From contig LBYP01000001.1 of NCBI GenBank assembly GCA_000996245.1, positions 81,197-130,435 of the forward strand: a DNA stretch of 49,239 nucleotides, read 5' to 3'. The stretch's first letter is position 1, and each line of letters opens with the position of its first letter. This document shows, piece by piece, positions 9,048 through 19,001 of the stretch. The position numbers and the translations under genes were made by a program. The notes beneath the pieces were generated by a model. It saw only the letters and a program-made list of their open reading frames with translations. It was not told the DNA's origin and did no database searches. This DNA is from Parcubacteria group bacterium GW2011_GWA2_40_23 (GTDB lineage: Bacteria; Patescibacteriota; Patescibacteriia; UBA11705; JABHMO01).

Positions 9048-11129
9048 ATGCGTTTTTTTAGTATTTTTAGTTTGACTTTACTTGTCTTTCTAAGCTCTGT
9101 AACTGGTGTTTTAGCCGGTACCGACCCTTATTTTAATTCTCAATGGTACTTACAAGAAATACGTGCGACTGAAGCTTGGTCAACCAGCAAGGGGAATCCA
9201 GCTGTTATAGTTGCTGTTATTGATACGGGTGTTGATATTGATAATCCCGACATTCAACCAAATATTTGGGTAAACACAGATGAAGTTCCAGGGGATGGCG
9301 TTGATAATGATGGCAATGGTTACATCGATGATTATAATGGTTATGATTTTGTGTCCGGTGTTGGAAACCCCAGTCCCAAGTTAACGAATGGATATACATC
9401 TAGTGGCATAAGTCATGGAACTTTTTTGGCTGGTATAATTTCTGCTGTTCATGAAAATAATTTTGGCATTAAAGGTATAACAGCCAATGTTAAAATAATG
9501 CCTTTAATCGGCTTAGGTTCTAATGGGCAGGGAACTTCTTCAGCAGTTTACAAAGCAGTTGATTATGCAGTCAATAATGGAGCTCATATTATCAACTTAA
9601 GTTTTGGTGGAGATGAATATGATGTGGCTTTAAAAAATTCTATTGCCAATGCTTATAATAAAGGTGTTTTGGTTGTCGCGGCTGGTGGGAATGCTTTAAG
9701 TGGTGGAACCGGTAAAGACGCCACTAATTCTCCAGTGTACCCAATTTGTTATGATCAAGGTTCTTCGGTAAATATGATTTTGGGCGTGGTGGCTTTAACT
9801 CAAGCAGATAAAATTGCCAGTTATTCTAATTATGGGGCCGGCTGTATCGATATAGCAGCTCCGGGAGATAATATCACCAGTTTAGCTTATCAAAATGCAA
9901 ATTATGCTACGCTTCAAGATTATGTAAAAACCGGTTGGTACGGTAGTTCTTTTGCCGCAGCTATGGTTTCCGGTGCAGCCGCCTTACTTAAATCAGTTAA
10001 TACTAGTTTAATGGCTAAGGATTTAATTAAGTTAATCAAAGAAGAAAGTGCTTTGCTAATTGTTGATCCAAAATATTCAGGAAAAGTTGGTGATGGCCGA
10101 CTTGATATTCGCAAGGCCATGGACAAAGTTTTAAGTGCTTCCGGAGCTGGGGCTCCAGTTACTATTTTGCCAGGGTACCAACAAGTTACTGCACCAACAA
10201 CTTCAATATCACCAGCGCCAAGTACTGATTCATTATTTTATGTTTCTACCAAGACCAGTGGTTCTGGTCGTGTTCATGTTTATAATTCCCAATATCAAAA
10301 AGTGAAAGAGCTAGATGTTTTGGGCGGAGCAGAATTTCATGGATTAAATTTATCGGTCGCTGACGTTAATTTAGATGGTTATAAAGATATAGTGGCGAGT
10401 GCGGTTAAAGGAGATCAACCTTTTGTCCGTGTTGTTGATGAATACGGGGTTATGCTTTCAAGCTTTTTAGCATTTGAACCAAATTTTAAAGGAGGTATAA
10501 ATGCTGCGGCCGGCGATGTTGATGGTGATGGCCAAGTTGAAATTGTAGTTGTGGCTGATTCAGGACGCGAACCGGTGGTGCGTATTTTCGATAAAGCTGG
10601 AATAAAAAAAGCAGAATTCATGGCCTATAATAAAAGTTTTACCAATGGTTTAAGTTTAGTGGTTGGAGATGTTGAGGGTGACGGCCAAGCAGAAATAATT
10701 GTCGCACCACATAAGGGCTTAATGCCAAAGGTTAAAGTTTTTAATAGCAAGGGTAGCTTAGAAAAAGAAATCACTGCCTATGCCGCCAGCTTCACTGGCG
10801 GAGTTAACCTTGGTTTAGGCGACATTGATGGTAATAATATTTTAGATATTTTAACAGCTGCTGGCACGGGTGGTGGTCCACATGTCCAAGCATTTAATTC
10901 CAGCGGTACTCGTCTTGTTAGTTTTATGGCTTATAATACTAATATGACATCCGGAGTTTATGTTCGCAGTTTTGATTGGAACCGTGACGGGAAAGCTGAA
11001 ATTGTGACGGTCGCTGCTGCCCCTGGTGGTCCGCATGTTAGAATATTTAATCGCACTGGCGTCTTGATCGGTGAATTTTTCCCTTTTCCAGTTTCTTTCA
11101 CCGGTGGCGTAAGTGTGGAGGCCAGATAA
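9048..11129 (+). CDS. S8 (subtilisin-like) secreted serine peptidase with C-terminal FG-GAP/VCBS-like repeats
   Basis: Signal peptide; triad motifs VIAVIDTGVDID, SHGTFLAG, GSSFAAAMVSGAA; repeated DxNxDGxxD/E segments (VADVNLDGYKDIV, GDVDGDGQVEIVV, GDVEGDGQAEIIV, GDIDGNNILDILT, FDWNRDGKAEIVT). Confidence 0.93.
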   Translation: MRFFSIFSLTLLVFLSSVTGVLAGTDPYFNSQWYLQEIRATEAWSTSKGNPAVIVAVIDTGVDIDNPDIQPNIWVNTDEVPGDGVDNDGNGYIDDYNGYDFVSGVGNPSPKLTNGYTSSGISHGTFLAGIISAVHENNFGIKGITANVKIMPLIGLGSNGQGTSSAVYKAVDYAVNNGAHIINLSFGGDEYDVALKNSIANAYNKGVLVVAAGGNALSGGTGKDATNSPVYPICYDQGSSVNMILGVVALTQADKIASYSNYGAGCIDIAAPGDNITSLAYQNANYATLQDYVKTGWYGSSFAAAMVSGAAALLKSVNTSLMAKDLIKLIKEESALLIVDPKYSGKVGDGRLDIRKAMDKVLSASGAGAPVTILPGYQQVTAPTTSISPAPSTDSLFYVSTKTSGSGRVHVYNSQYQKVKELDVLGGAEFHGLNLSVADVNLDGYKDIVASAVKGDQPFVRVVDEYGVMLSSFLAFEPNFKGGINAAAGDVDGDGQVEIVVVADSGREPVVRIFDKAGIKKAEFMAYNKSFTNGLSLVVGDVEGDGQAEIIVAPHKGLMPKVKVFNSKGSLEKEITAYAASFTGGVNLGLGDIDGNNILDILTAAGTGGGPHVQAFNSSGTRLVSFMAYNTNMTSGVYVRSFDWNRDGKAEIVTVAAAPGGPHVRIFNRTGVLIGEFFPFPVSFTGGVSVEAR

Positions 11130-11130
11130 A

Positions 11131-11547
11131 ATGATTAAAAGAATTCATAGTTTTATAGATCGTAAATTGGGTTTCAAGGAATTGTGCCGTTATGGTTCAG
11201 TCGGTATTATTGGCTCCTTGATTGATCTTGCTCTTTTAAATATATTAGTTCAATTCACTAAACTAGATATTTATCATTCTATTGTGGTGGCTTTTCTTTG
11301 CTCTGTTATTGTTTCATATTTTTTACATTGCAGTTGGACGTTTCGGGTAGCTCGGGGTGCAACTCGCCTTATGGTTTATGTTTTTACAGCTACCTTTAGC
11401 CTAATTCTAAATGTTGTGATAATGTATTTTTTTATGGAACATCTAAATTGGTGGTATAATTATGCCAAGCTTACGGCACTCTTAATTGTAGTTGCTTGGA
11501 ATTATTTTGTTTCTAAGGTTTTAATTTTTAAAATAAGAAATAATTAA
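11131..11547 (+). CDS. GtrA family membrane protein
   Basis: FKELCRYGSVGIIGSLIDLALLNIL, SYFLHCSWTFR; four TM segments. ATG at 11131 preferred over track start 11113. Confidence 0.85.
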   Translation: MIKRIHSFIDRKLGFKELCRYGSVGIIGSLIDLALLNILVQFTKLDIYHSIVVAFLCSVIVSYFLHCSWTFRVARGATRLMVYVFTATFSLILNVVIMYFFMEHLNWWYNYAKLTALLIVVAWNYFVSKVLIFKIRNN

Positions 11548-11553
11548 AATTAT

Positions 11554-12009
11554 ATGATTGATGGAGTCGCTCTTAAGCAGATGAAACGTTGGTGTGATGA
11601 CAGAGGATTCTTTTGTGAAGTTATTAAGTTTGGCGAAGAAACTTTCCATGAAGTTAAGCAAACAAGCTATACAGAAACTTTACCAGGTGTTATTAAGGCT
11701 TTTCATTGGCACAAAAAACAATGGGATGTTTGGTTTGTTTTGAAGGGTATGGCTCAAGTTGTTTTGTACGATTGCCGTGAAGAATCAAAAACAAAGGGCG
11801 AAACTCAAGTTGTTGTTTGCGGAGAAGATAATCCGGTTTTAATCAGTATTCCACCAGGAGTGGCTCATGGTTATCGCGTTTTGGGAAATTCACGTGTCGG
11901 TTTACTTTATCACACGAGCGAAGCATATGATCCGAAGGAACCAGATGAGCTTAGAATTGATTTTGATGATCCACAGATAAAATTTGATTGGAATACGAAG
12001 AATAGATAA
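11554..12009 (+). CDS. rmlC: dTDP-4-dehydrorhamnose 3,5-epimerase-like cupin
   Basis: GVIKAFHWHKKQWDVWFVLKGMAQVVLYD, IPPGVAHGYRVL motifs. Confidence 0.85.
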   Translation: MIDGVALKQMKRWCDDRGFFCEVIKFGEETFHEVKQTSYTETLPGVIKAFHWHKKQWDVWFVLKGMAQVVLYDCREESKTKGETQVVVCGEDNPVLISIPPGVAHGYRVLGNSRVGLLYHTSEAYDPKEPDELRIDFDDPQIKFDWNTKNR

Positions 12010-12012
12010 AAG

Positions 12013-12116
12013 CGAGATAAGCTATAAGTAAGTCTAGAATTGGCTTAGCTTGTTTATCCTGCATTTGACGTAATCGTCATAGTGCGGGGCTTACTAGCTT
12101 ATAACTTAATAGCTAA
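12013..12116. repeat. Imperfect palindromic intergenic repeat (AGCTATAAGTAAG...CTTACTAGCTTATA)
   Basis: Inverted arms flanking an inner TGACG-TAAT-CGTCA hairpin. Confidence 0.65.
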
Positions 12117-12119
12117 AAT

Positions 12120-12701
12120 ATGTTTCCACAAGAACAAAATCACGAAACAACATTTGCGCCCTACGATCGTGTCGTAAAACTTTTGTTGCCGATTATTCCT
12201 AAAAAACTTAAACCAAATCATCTCACTTTTGTTCGTTTAATTTTTACACCAGTTTTGATTGTCTCGTTATTGCTCGAGCTGTATAAAGTCAGTTTGATTC
12301 TGTTTATTGTTTTGGCTTTAACTGATCTTTTTGACGGTTCAATTGCCAGACTTAGAAATCAAATTACTGAATGGGGAAAGATTTGGGATCCCATTGCCGA
12401 TAAATTGTTGATCGGATCTGTTGTTGTTTTGCTTTTATTTAAAATAAATTTGGTTTTGACAATTTTACTTTTAATGTTTGAGATTAGTTTTATTTTGGGT
12501 GGAGCATTTATGCATTTAAACCATGGAGATGTTAAAGCCAATGCTTGGGGAAAGATAAAGATGAATTTGCAGGCCTTTGGTGGTGGTTTTTTGATTTTGG
12601 GTTTTTTCTTGAATTTGGATATTTTGGCGAGTGTGGCCGAAATACTTCTTTATTGTAGTTTATTTTTTGCTTTAATGAGTATGTCTAAAAAAGGAATTTA
12701 A
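12120..12701 (+). CDS. CDP-alcohol phosphatidyltransferase family protein
   Basis: DLFDGSIARLRNQITEWGKIWDPIADK matches DGx2ARx8Gx3Dx3D. Confidence 0.92.
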   Translation: MFPQEQNHETTFAPYDRVVKLLLPIIPKKLKPNHLTFVRLIFTPVLIVSLLLELYKVSLILFIVLALTDLFDGSIARLRNQITEWGKIWDPIADKLLIGSVVVLLLFKINLVLTILLLMFEISFILGGAFMHLNHGDVKANAWGKIKMNLQAFGGGFLILGFFLNLDILASVAEILLYCSLFFALMSMSKKGI

Positions 12702-12702
12702 T

Positions 12703-13101
12703 ATGAATGATTGTATTTTTTGTAATATTGTAAAAGGAGAGATTCCATCATACAAAGTTTATGAGGATGATAATTTCTTGGCTTTTCTCGATATTCGTCC
12801 ATTAAATATTGGACACACACTAGTCATTCCTAAACGACATGAACGTTGGGTTTGGGATGTGCAAAATGTGGGAGAGTATTTTGAAGTTACACGAAAAATT
12901 GTTTTAGCGCAAAAAAAAGCTTTTGAGACTGATTGGGTCGTCTCATTAATTTCGGGCGAAGAAGTTCCACATGCACATATTTGGCTTATTCCACGTTTTG
13001 AGAATGATGGTCATGGTGGATTCATTGATACTAAAAACATAAAGTCTTTAACCAAGGAAGAAATGCTCGCAGCACAGTCAAAAATTGTCGATAATTTATA
13101 A
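12703..13101 (+). CDS. HIT family protein
   Basis: CIFCNIVKGEIPSYKVYEDDNFLAFLDIRPLNIGHTLVIPKRH ... VPHAHIWLIP. Confidence 0.93.
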   Translation: MNDCIFCNIVKGEIPSYKVYEDDNFLAFLDIRPLNIGHTLVIPKRHERWVWDVQNVGEYFEVTRKIVLAQKKAFETDWVVSLISGEEVPHAHIWLIPRFENDGHGGFIDTKNIKSLTKEEMLAAQSKIVDNL

Positions 13102-13181
13102 ACGTTCACTATTTGCCAAACCCAAAAAAATAAAGTAAGCTGATACGAAACAGGAGGGGATAAATAAGAATAAAAAGCTTT

Positions 13182-14195
13182 ATGAAAATGTTAGTTACTG
13201 GGGGCGCGGGCTTTATTGGCTCCAACTTTATCCACTATATCTTGAACAAATACCCAGATTATGATGTTATTAATTTTGATAAGCTTACTTACGCTGGGAA
13301 TTTAGAAAATTTAAAGGAACTAGAAGATCACCCTAATTATCATTTTGTGAAGGGTGATATTTTAAACTCTGAATTATTAGAGCACGTAGCTAAGGACGTG
13401 GACATTATTGTTCACTTTGCAGCCGAATCGCACGTTGATCGTTCGGTTTTAGATCCGTTCGCATTTATCCGAACAAATGTTTTGGGTACGCATACATTAC
13501 TTGAAGTCGCACGAAAACTGGGTAATAAACGCTTTCATCATGTTTCAACGGACGAAGTTTTTGGCTCTTTATCATTAGAAGAACCAGACAAGGCTTTCCA
13601 CGAAGAAAGTCCGTACGATCCGCGCAGTCCGTACTCATCTTCAAAAGCAGCCTCAGATCATTTGGTGCGCGCGTATTATCATACTTTTGGTTTGCCAATT
13701 ACAATTTCTAATTGTTCAAATAATTACGGGCCATATCATTTTCCAGAAAAAGTTATTCCACTTTTTATCACTAATTTAATGGAAGGGAAAAAGGTTCCGC
13801 TTTATGGTGATGGAAAAAATGTACGTGATTGGATCCATGTACTAGATCATTGTTCCGCAATTGATGTTATCATTCACAAAGGGAAGATCGGACATACATA
13901 TGTAGTTGGAGGAAACAGTGAGAAATCTAATTTTGAGTTGACTATGGCTATCCTCGAGAATATGGGTATGGGCGAAGAAATGATTGATTATGTCAAAGAC
14001 AGACCGGGTCATGATCGTCGTTATGCTATACGTCCACACAAAATAAAAGCAGAGCTTGGCTGGCAACCAACAATTGGTTTTGATGATGGTATTCGTCGCA
14101 CTATCCAGTGGTATGCCGAGCATGAAGCGTGGTGGCAGGGGGTAAAGACAGGGGATTATTTAAAATATTATGATACTTGGTATAATAAGCACTAG
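13182..14195 (+). CDS. rmlB: dTDP-glucose 4,6-dehydratase
   Basis: MLVTGGAGFIGSNF, HFAAESHVDRS, VSTDEVFGSL, SPYSSSKAASDHLVRAYYHTFGLP. Confidence 0.96.
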   Translation: MKMLVTGGAGFIGSNFIHYILNKYPDYDVINFDKLTYAGNLENLKELEDHPNYHFVKGDILNSELLEHVAKDVDIIVHFAAESHVDRSVLDPFAFIRTNVLGTHTLLEVARKLGNKRFHHVSTDEVFGSLSLEEPDKAFHEESPYDPRSPYSSSKAASDHLVRAYYHTFGLPITISNCSNNYGPYHFPEKVIPLFITNLMEGKKVPLYGDGKNVRDWIHVLDHCSAIDVIIHKGKIGHTYVVGGNSEKSNFELTMAILENMGMGEEMIDYVKDRPGHDRRYAIRPHKIKAELGWQPTIGFDDGIRRTIQWYAEHEAWWQGVKTGDYLKYYDTWYNKH

Positions 14196-14392
14196 TTGCG
14201 TTCTATGCTTTTGAGTTGTCATAGATCATGGATCATGTATCAAAAAAAATATAATGTCAAAACAGCGAATAAGCGAAGCGATAGAACCCAGCACTATAAA
14301 GTGTTCCCTTTAAATGCTGGATAAACACTTTCAACAATTTGAACAATTAAGTAATTCGTAACTTCAATATAGAAAGTTTTATTTGTAAAATT

Positions 14393-16021
14393 ATGAAAAT
14401 ATTAATCGTCGGTAGTCAAGGCATGCTTGGTCAAGAATTAGCAAAAGTTTTTGCAAATGAAGAAATAACTCTTTGGGATAGAAATGATTTGGATATAACG
14501 GATAGAGAAATGGTTTATAGTAAAGTAGAGGCCTTGCGACCGGATGTCATTATTAACGCGGCTGCTTATAACAATGTTGACGCCTGCGAAGAAAACGCTG
14601 AGCCAGCTATGCGTATTAATGGCGATGGTCCAATATTTTTAGCACGTGCTGCGGAACAAATTGGTGCCAAGTTTATTCAATACGGATCTGATTATGTATT
14701 TGATGGAACCAAGAAAGAAGGTTATACTGAAGATGATTTACCACACCCAATTTCTAAATACGGCGAATCAAAACTCGCCACTGAAAATGTTTTCGCACAT
14801 TGCACTCGTTGCTATGTTATCAGAACTTCTCGACTCTTTGGTCGCCCAGCTCTTTCCGAAGGCGCTAAAAAAAGTTTTGTTGATGTCATGATTAAACTCG
14901 GTCGTGAAAAAGAATCGCTTGATCTAGTAGATGAAGAATGGGGTAACCCAACTTACGTGGTTGATCTAGCCAAGCAAACAAAAGTTTTGGTTGAGGGGTT
15001 TTATCCCTCTGGCATTTATCATGCCACAAATGAAGGTGCTTGCACTTGGTATGGTTTTGGACAAGAAATTTTTCGACAAACCGGAATTAACATTCGAACG
15101 AATCCAGTTCCAACAAGCAAGTTCCCACGTCCGGCGCGTCGTCCGATGTTTTCTTCTTTAATCAATACAAAGTTGCCACGTATGCGTTCTTGGCAAGATG
15201 CTTTGACTGATTATTTAACAACTATTAACGAAATAGAACAACCTCAAGTAAAATCAATTTCTATGAAAAAGGAAATGAAAGGTATTATTCTCGCAGGAGG
15301 GAAGGGGACACGTTTATATCCGCTTACAAAGATTACTAGCAAGCAACTTTTACCGGTTTACAACAAGGCCATGGTTATGTATCCGTTAGAAAGTTTGATG
15401 CGAGCAGGTATTAAGGAAATTTTAGTTATTGTGGCTCCAGAGTATGCAGGGGATTATCTCCGTTTATTAGGTTCTGGTAAAGAATGGGGTATAAAGTTAA
15501 CTTATGAAATTCAAGATGAACCTAAGGGTTTGCCAGAAGCTTTCATTATTGGTGAAAATTTTATTGGTGAAGATAATGTTACAATGATTTTGGGTGATAA
15601 TATCTTCTTTGACCACGATTTTACGGATGATATCAAGAGTTTTGAAAAAGGTGGTCGTATCTTTGCACTTGAAGTTCCAAACCCAGAACGTTTCGGTGTG
15701 GTGGAATTCGATAAAGACATGCGTGTCCTTTCCATCGAAGAAAAACCCAAGGAACCAAAGAGCAAATATGCCATTCCTGGAATGTATATTTATGATAGTC
15801 GCGTCTGCCATATTGCTAAAGGTATTAGACCAACCTGGCGCCCAGAGACAGACATTACTGAAGTGCATAAAGCATTTTTAGGTATGAACGAATTAGATGT
15901 TCGTTTAGTTAAGGGCCGTTGGTTAGATGCTGGCACGCATGAAGCTTTGCTTAAAGCATCTAATTGGATTGCTGCCAGAGAGTACCAAAGTAAATTAGGT
16001 TTTACCGAATTATTTAAGTAA
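14393..16021 (+). CDS. rmlD-rmlA: Fusion: dTDP-4-dehydrorhamnose reductase (RmlD) + glucose-1-phosphate thymidylyltransferase (RmlA)
   Basis: N-term MKILIVGSQGMLGQELAKVF, INAAAYNNVDACEENAE, QYGSDYVFDGTKKEGYTEDD; C-term MKGIILAGGKGTRLYPLTKITSKQLLPVYNKAMVMYPLESLM, GDNIFF; one continuous frame. Confidence 0.95.
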   Translation: MKILIVGSQGMLGQELAKVFANEEITLWDRNDLDITDREMVYSKVEALRPDVIINAAAYNNVDACEENAEPAMRINGDGPIFLARAAEQIGAKFIQYGSDYVFDGTKKEGYTEDDLPHPISKYGESKLATENVFAHCTRCYVIRTSRLFGRPALSEGAKKSFVDVMIKLGREKESLDLVDEEWGNPTYVVDLAKQTKVLVEGFYPSGIYHATNEGACTWYGFGQEIFRQTGINIRTNPVPTSKFPRPARRPMFSSLINTKLPRMRSWQDALTDYLTTINEIEQPQVKSISMKKEMKGIILAGGKGTRLYPLTKITSKQLLPVYNKAMVMYPLESLMRAGIKEILVIVAPEYAGDYLRLLGSGKEWGIKLTYEIQDEPKGLPEAFIIGENFIGEDNVTMILGDNIFFDHDFTDDIKSFEKGGRIFALEVPNPERFGVVEFDKDMRVLSIEEKPKEPKSKYAIPGMYIYDSRVCHIAKGIRPTWRPETDITEVHKAFLGMNELDVRLVKGRWLDAGTHEALLKASNWIAAREYQSKLGFTELFK

Positions 16022-16037
16022 ACATAAAAACAAAACT

Positions 16038-16931
16038 ATGAAAGTAAATAATTTTCCTTTTGGGGAATTATTAAAAAGCTCTTGGGAGTGGACCATCAAA
16101 AATAAAATTTTGTGGATCATTGCTTTTTTTGCGGGTGGAGGTAGTTATTTTTTGAATATGTCATTTAGCCGTAAGGATTTTGAATCAATGCAAAATGTCA
16201 TCCCAAACATGCAAAAAGTTCAAGACAATGTCACCGGCTTGTGGGTTAATTCTGGTGCTATTTATTTCGTGGTAGGATTAATTTTAGTTTTCGGTTTGCT
16301 TTTTTTTCTTTTGGGTTTGGCTATGAGAGCCTCTCTTATTATGAGTAACAAGCAATTAAGTCTTAATCAAGATTGTAAGTTTTGGAATTTGGTGAAAGCT
16401 GGTTTTTCATACTTCCCTCGATTGTTGTTAATGAGTGTCCTTTGGACGATCCCTAATCTTATACTTTTGGCGCTTGCCTTGGTTAGTGTCTTTAATATCG
16501 ACTCAATAGTAATGGGGATAATATTTATCTGTACTATATTTGTTGGAGTATTATTTAATATCTATGTGGGGTTACTTAGACATAATGCTTATTGTTTTGC
16601 AATTTTAGAAAATAACACAGCTTGGAATTCAATTATGAATGCCGCTAAGTTGCTCAATAAAAATTTTTGGGTACTTGTGGTTGCGGCCTTAATTCAAATC
16701 GGGTTGGGTATTGCAATCGGTGTGGGTTTATTACTTGTTTTGATTGCTGTTGCCATTCCTTTTGTTATTTTGGGCGGACTATTAATGTTTGCCATTGGCA
16801 GTGCTGGCATCCTAGTTCCATTGTTATTTGGCTCCATTGTCGTTGTCGCTGTTTTAGCAGCTTTACGTGGCGGAACTAGCTTTTTCTTTAATGCATTTTT
16901 AACAAATGTTTATTGGGAAATAAAAAAATAG
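16038..16931 (+). CDS. Hypothetical multi-pass membrane protein
   Basis: Multiple hydrophobic stretches. Confidence 0.8.
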   Translation: MKVNNFPFGELLKSSWEWTIKNKILWIIAFFAGGGSYFLNMSFSRKDFESMQNVIPNMQKVQDNVTGLWVNSGAIYFVVGLILVFGLLFFLLGLAMRASLIMSNKQLSLNQDCKFWNLVKAGFSYFPRLLLMSVLWTIPNLILLALALVSVFNIDSIVMGIIFICTIFVGVLFNIYVGLLRHNAYCFAILENNTAWNSIMNAAKLLNKNFWVLVVAALIQIGLGIAIGVGLLLVLIAVAIPFVILGGLLMFAIGSAGILVPLLFGSIVVVAVLAALRGGTSFFFNAFLTNVYWEIKK

Positions 16932-16936
16932 GATAA

Positions 16937-16978
16937 AAAAAACGTAGGGAACAAAAATTTTTGTTCCCTACGTTTTTT
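16937..16978. terminator. Bidirectional terminator / perfect 42-nt palindrome
   Basis: AAAAAACGTAGGGAACAAAAA|TTTTTGTTCCCTACGTTTTTT between convergent genes. Confidence 0.85.
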
Positions 16979-18329
16979 ATTCGCTTATTGGCAGTTGATA
17001 AAGATAGCTATCTTGTAAAAAGATAATAGCCGCATCATTTGAGTTAACAATAAATTTTTCAATATTAGGTATAGGAAATTCGAGTGTGAATCTTTTATCT
17101 CGATTATCTAATTCAAGCGCTGATATCTTTTTATTTTGAAGTGAGAAAAGATAATTTGCAGTGCTATGCGCCCAGTGAGCCTCGCCTAGATCATCGCTGT
17201 AGCGTGTAATATTGTTCTCGCGTAGTTCACTCTCGTCTAGTTTGATGTAGGATATTTCTTGTTTTGTAATAATTGATAAATAGTTTTTTTGATTGGCCAG
17301 TTCAACAGCTTGGACATTCTCTTTGTTGAAAATAATCCGATCTAATTCGGGATTAAAAATGAAAAGTGTGTTATATGTTTTTTCAAAAAGCAATAAGTGG
17401 TTTTGTACAAAACCATCAAAATTATAATCAGCTGATTTTAATTCAATGGCAGCTATCTTTTTGGTGTCATCAAGTTTCTGCCTAGTTAGAAATTTAGTGC
17501 CATTGATATTTTCAATTAAATAAATTTCATTGTTTTTGACTAAAAAGTCATTGAAGTTTTCATTTTTGGCGTTTGTGTGTATTTTAGTGTTTGTTTGGGC
17601 TAAAACATTCAATTCGTATATTATATTTTTATCCTGCCAATAAAGAATATTACTATCATCTTCGTTCCATTTTAAGTTAGTTGGGTGCGTCGATATCTTA
17701 TTGATTTGTTCTTGGAGATCAATTTTTTGCTGTGGGAAGATGGTTGTGGCCACAAGGAGTTGATCGTCTATCTTGATCAAAGCTTTGGAATCATCCTCGG
17801 CCCAAAGAACAGAAAGATCCTTCCAACTTTTATCGTTGTTAAAAATTAGTTTTTGACGAAAATTATTTAGATTAAGAAGGTATAAGAAATCTTGTTCAAA
17901 TTCTTGAGTTTCAAATAAAGCATAGCTGCCTCCGGGGGAGAAGGAAAGGAATGAAATTTTATTGTCACTGATTTTTTCGGATTGGCTTTGTGGAAAAAGT
18001 AAAACATCTTCAATAAAGGTGGTTTCTTGCGGTCGAATATCAAGTTTTTTTTGCCACGGGTAATAGCCCGCCTTGTTTATCTTGATTTCATATTCATCGG
18101 GTAAAACATTATTTTCGCGGATAGGAGTAGTTGCTGTCAGTACTTTGCTGTTTAATGAAACCTGAGCACTCTTTGGGGTGGTTTTTATAATTAAAGTACC
18201 GGTTCTTTGGACCTGAGCTTTTTTGAAATTATAACGGAAGCCGGCTGTGTAAAAGATTAGTAGCGGGGCGGTAATGAAAAATGCTATAATAAACGCAAGG
18301 GCGATAGCACGACGAATATTGATATTCAT
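16977..18329 (-). CDS. PEGA domain-containing membrane-anchored protein
   Basis: N-term TM, then GTLIIKTTPKSAQVSLNSKVLTATTPIRENNVLPDEYEIKINKAGYYPWQKKLDI (PEGA-type). Confidence 0.85.
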   Translation of the reverse strand: MNINIRRAIALAFIIAFFITAPLLIFYTAGFRYNFKKAQVQRTGTLIIKTTPKSAQVSLNSKVLTATTPIRENNVLPDEYEIKINKAGYYPWQKKLDIRPQETTFIEDVLLFPQSQSEKISDNKISFLSFSPGGSYALFETQEFEQDFLYLLNLNNFRQKLIFNNDKSWKDLSVLWAEDDSKALIKIDDQLLVATTIFPQQKIDLQEQINKISTHPTNLKWNEDDSNILYWQDKNIIYELNVLAQTNTKIHTNAKNENFNDFLVKNNEIYLIENINGTKFLTRQKLDDTKKIAAIELKSADYNFDGFVQNHLLLFEKTYNTLFIFNPELDRIIFNKENVQAVELANQKNYLSIITKQEISYIKLDESELRENNITRYSDDLGEAHWAHSTANYLFSLQNKKISALELDNRDKRFTLEFPIPNIEKFIVNSNDAAIIFLQDSYLYQLPISE

Positions 18330-18392
18330 ATAATTATATTAATAAGCCCATAATAGCTTATTTTTAGCAAAAAAACAAGAGATAAATTTGAC

Positions 18393-18421
18393 AAAATTAG
18401 AAAAAGTGCTATAATAAATTA
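18393..18421 (+). promoter_or_regulatory. Sigma70-type promoter
   Basis: TTGACA-aaattagaaaaagtgc-TATAAT upstream of 18458. Confidence 0.6.
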
Positions 18422-18457
18422 GTTAAATATAACAAATATACTTAATCAAAAAAAAGT

Positions 18458-18763
18458 ATGGCTACTTCACAAAATTTATTGGAAGAAAACATCATTTCGC
18501 TCTTAGGGTTGGAAAGTTTACCCAACGAAGAAAAGGCAGCAATCTTAGACAAAATGACTGAATTAATTCAAAAACGCACTATGCTTAGAGTGGTTGAAAT
18601 GCTAAGCGAAGAAGACGCTCAAACTTTAGCCAATACACCAATGGCACCGGCAGAAATGGTTGCTTTTGCAGCTGAAAAGGTAGGTAATTTCGAAAATATT
18701 TTAATGGAAGAAATATTAAAGGCAAAGCAAGAAATGTTAAATGCAGCACAACAAGTCGGATAA
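18458..18763 (+). CDS. Small conserved-type hypothetical protein (DUF5663-like by pattern)
   Basis: LLGLESLPNEEKAAILDKMTELIQKRTMLRVVEMLSEEDAQTL. Confidence 0.65.
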   Translation: MATSQNLLEENIISLLGLESLPNEEKAAILDKMTELIQKRTMLRVVEMLSEEDAQTLANTPMAPAEMVAFAAEKVGNFENILMEEILKAKQEMLNAAQQVG

Positions 18764-18797
18764 AGACTTGTTTTTTCTTTTTTAAAAAAATAAAAAT

Positions 18798-18983
18798 ATG
18801 GCTCAAAAGGATAAAGATCAAGATATCATCAAGAAAATGGAAGCTGCTTATGCTGATTTCACTTATTATATGGCGCAATTAGAAGCGCAGGCAAGTGACT
18901 TAGTAAAAAAGAATTTGCAGCAAATGAATACAGAAAAAATAAGTGATGTTTTAAAGAAAATTAAATCTATAAGCAAGAAGTAA
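18798..18983 (+). CDS. Small hypothetical protein, 61 aa
   Basis: Short helical ORF in an apparent operon. Confidence 0.55.
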   Translation: MAQKDKDQDIIKKMEAAYADFTYYMAQLEAQASDLVKKNLQQMNTEKISDVLKKIKSISKK

Positions 18984-19001
18984 ATTATTAATTCAAACAA
19001 T

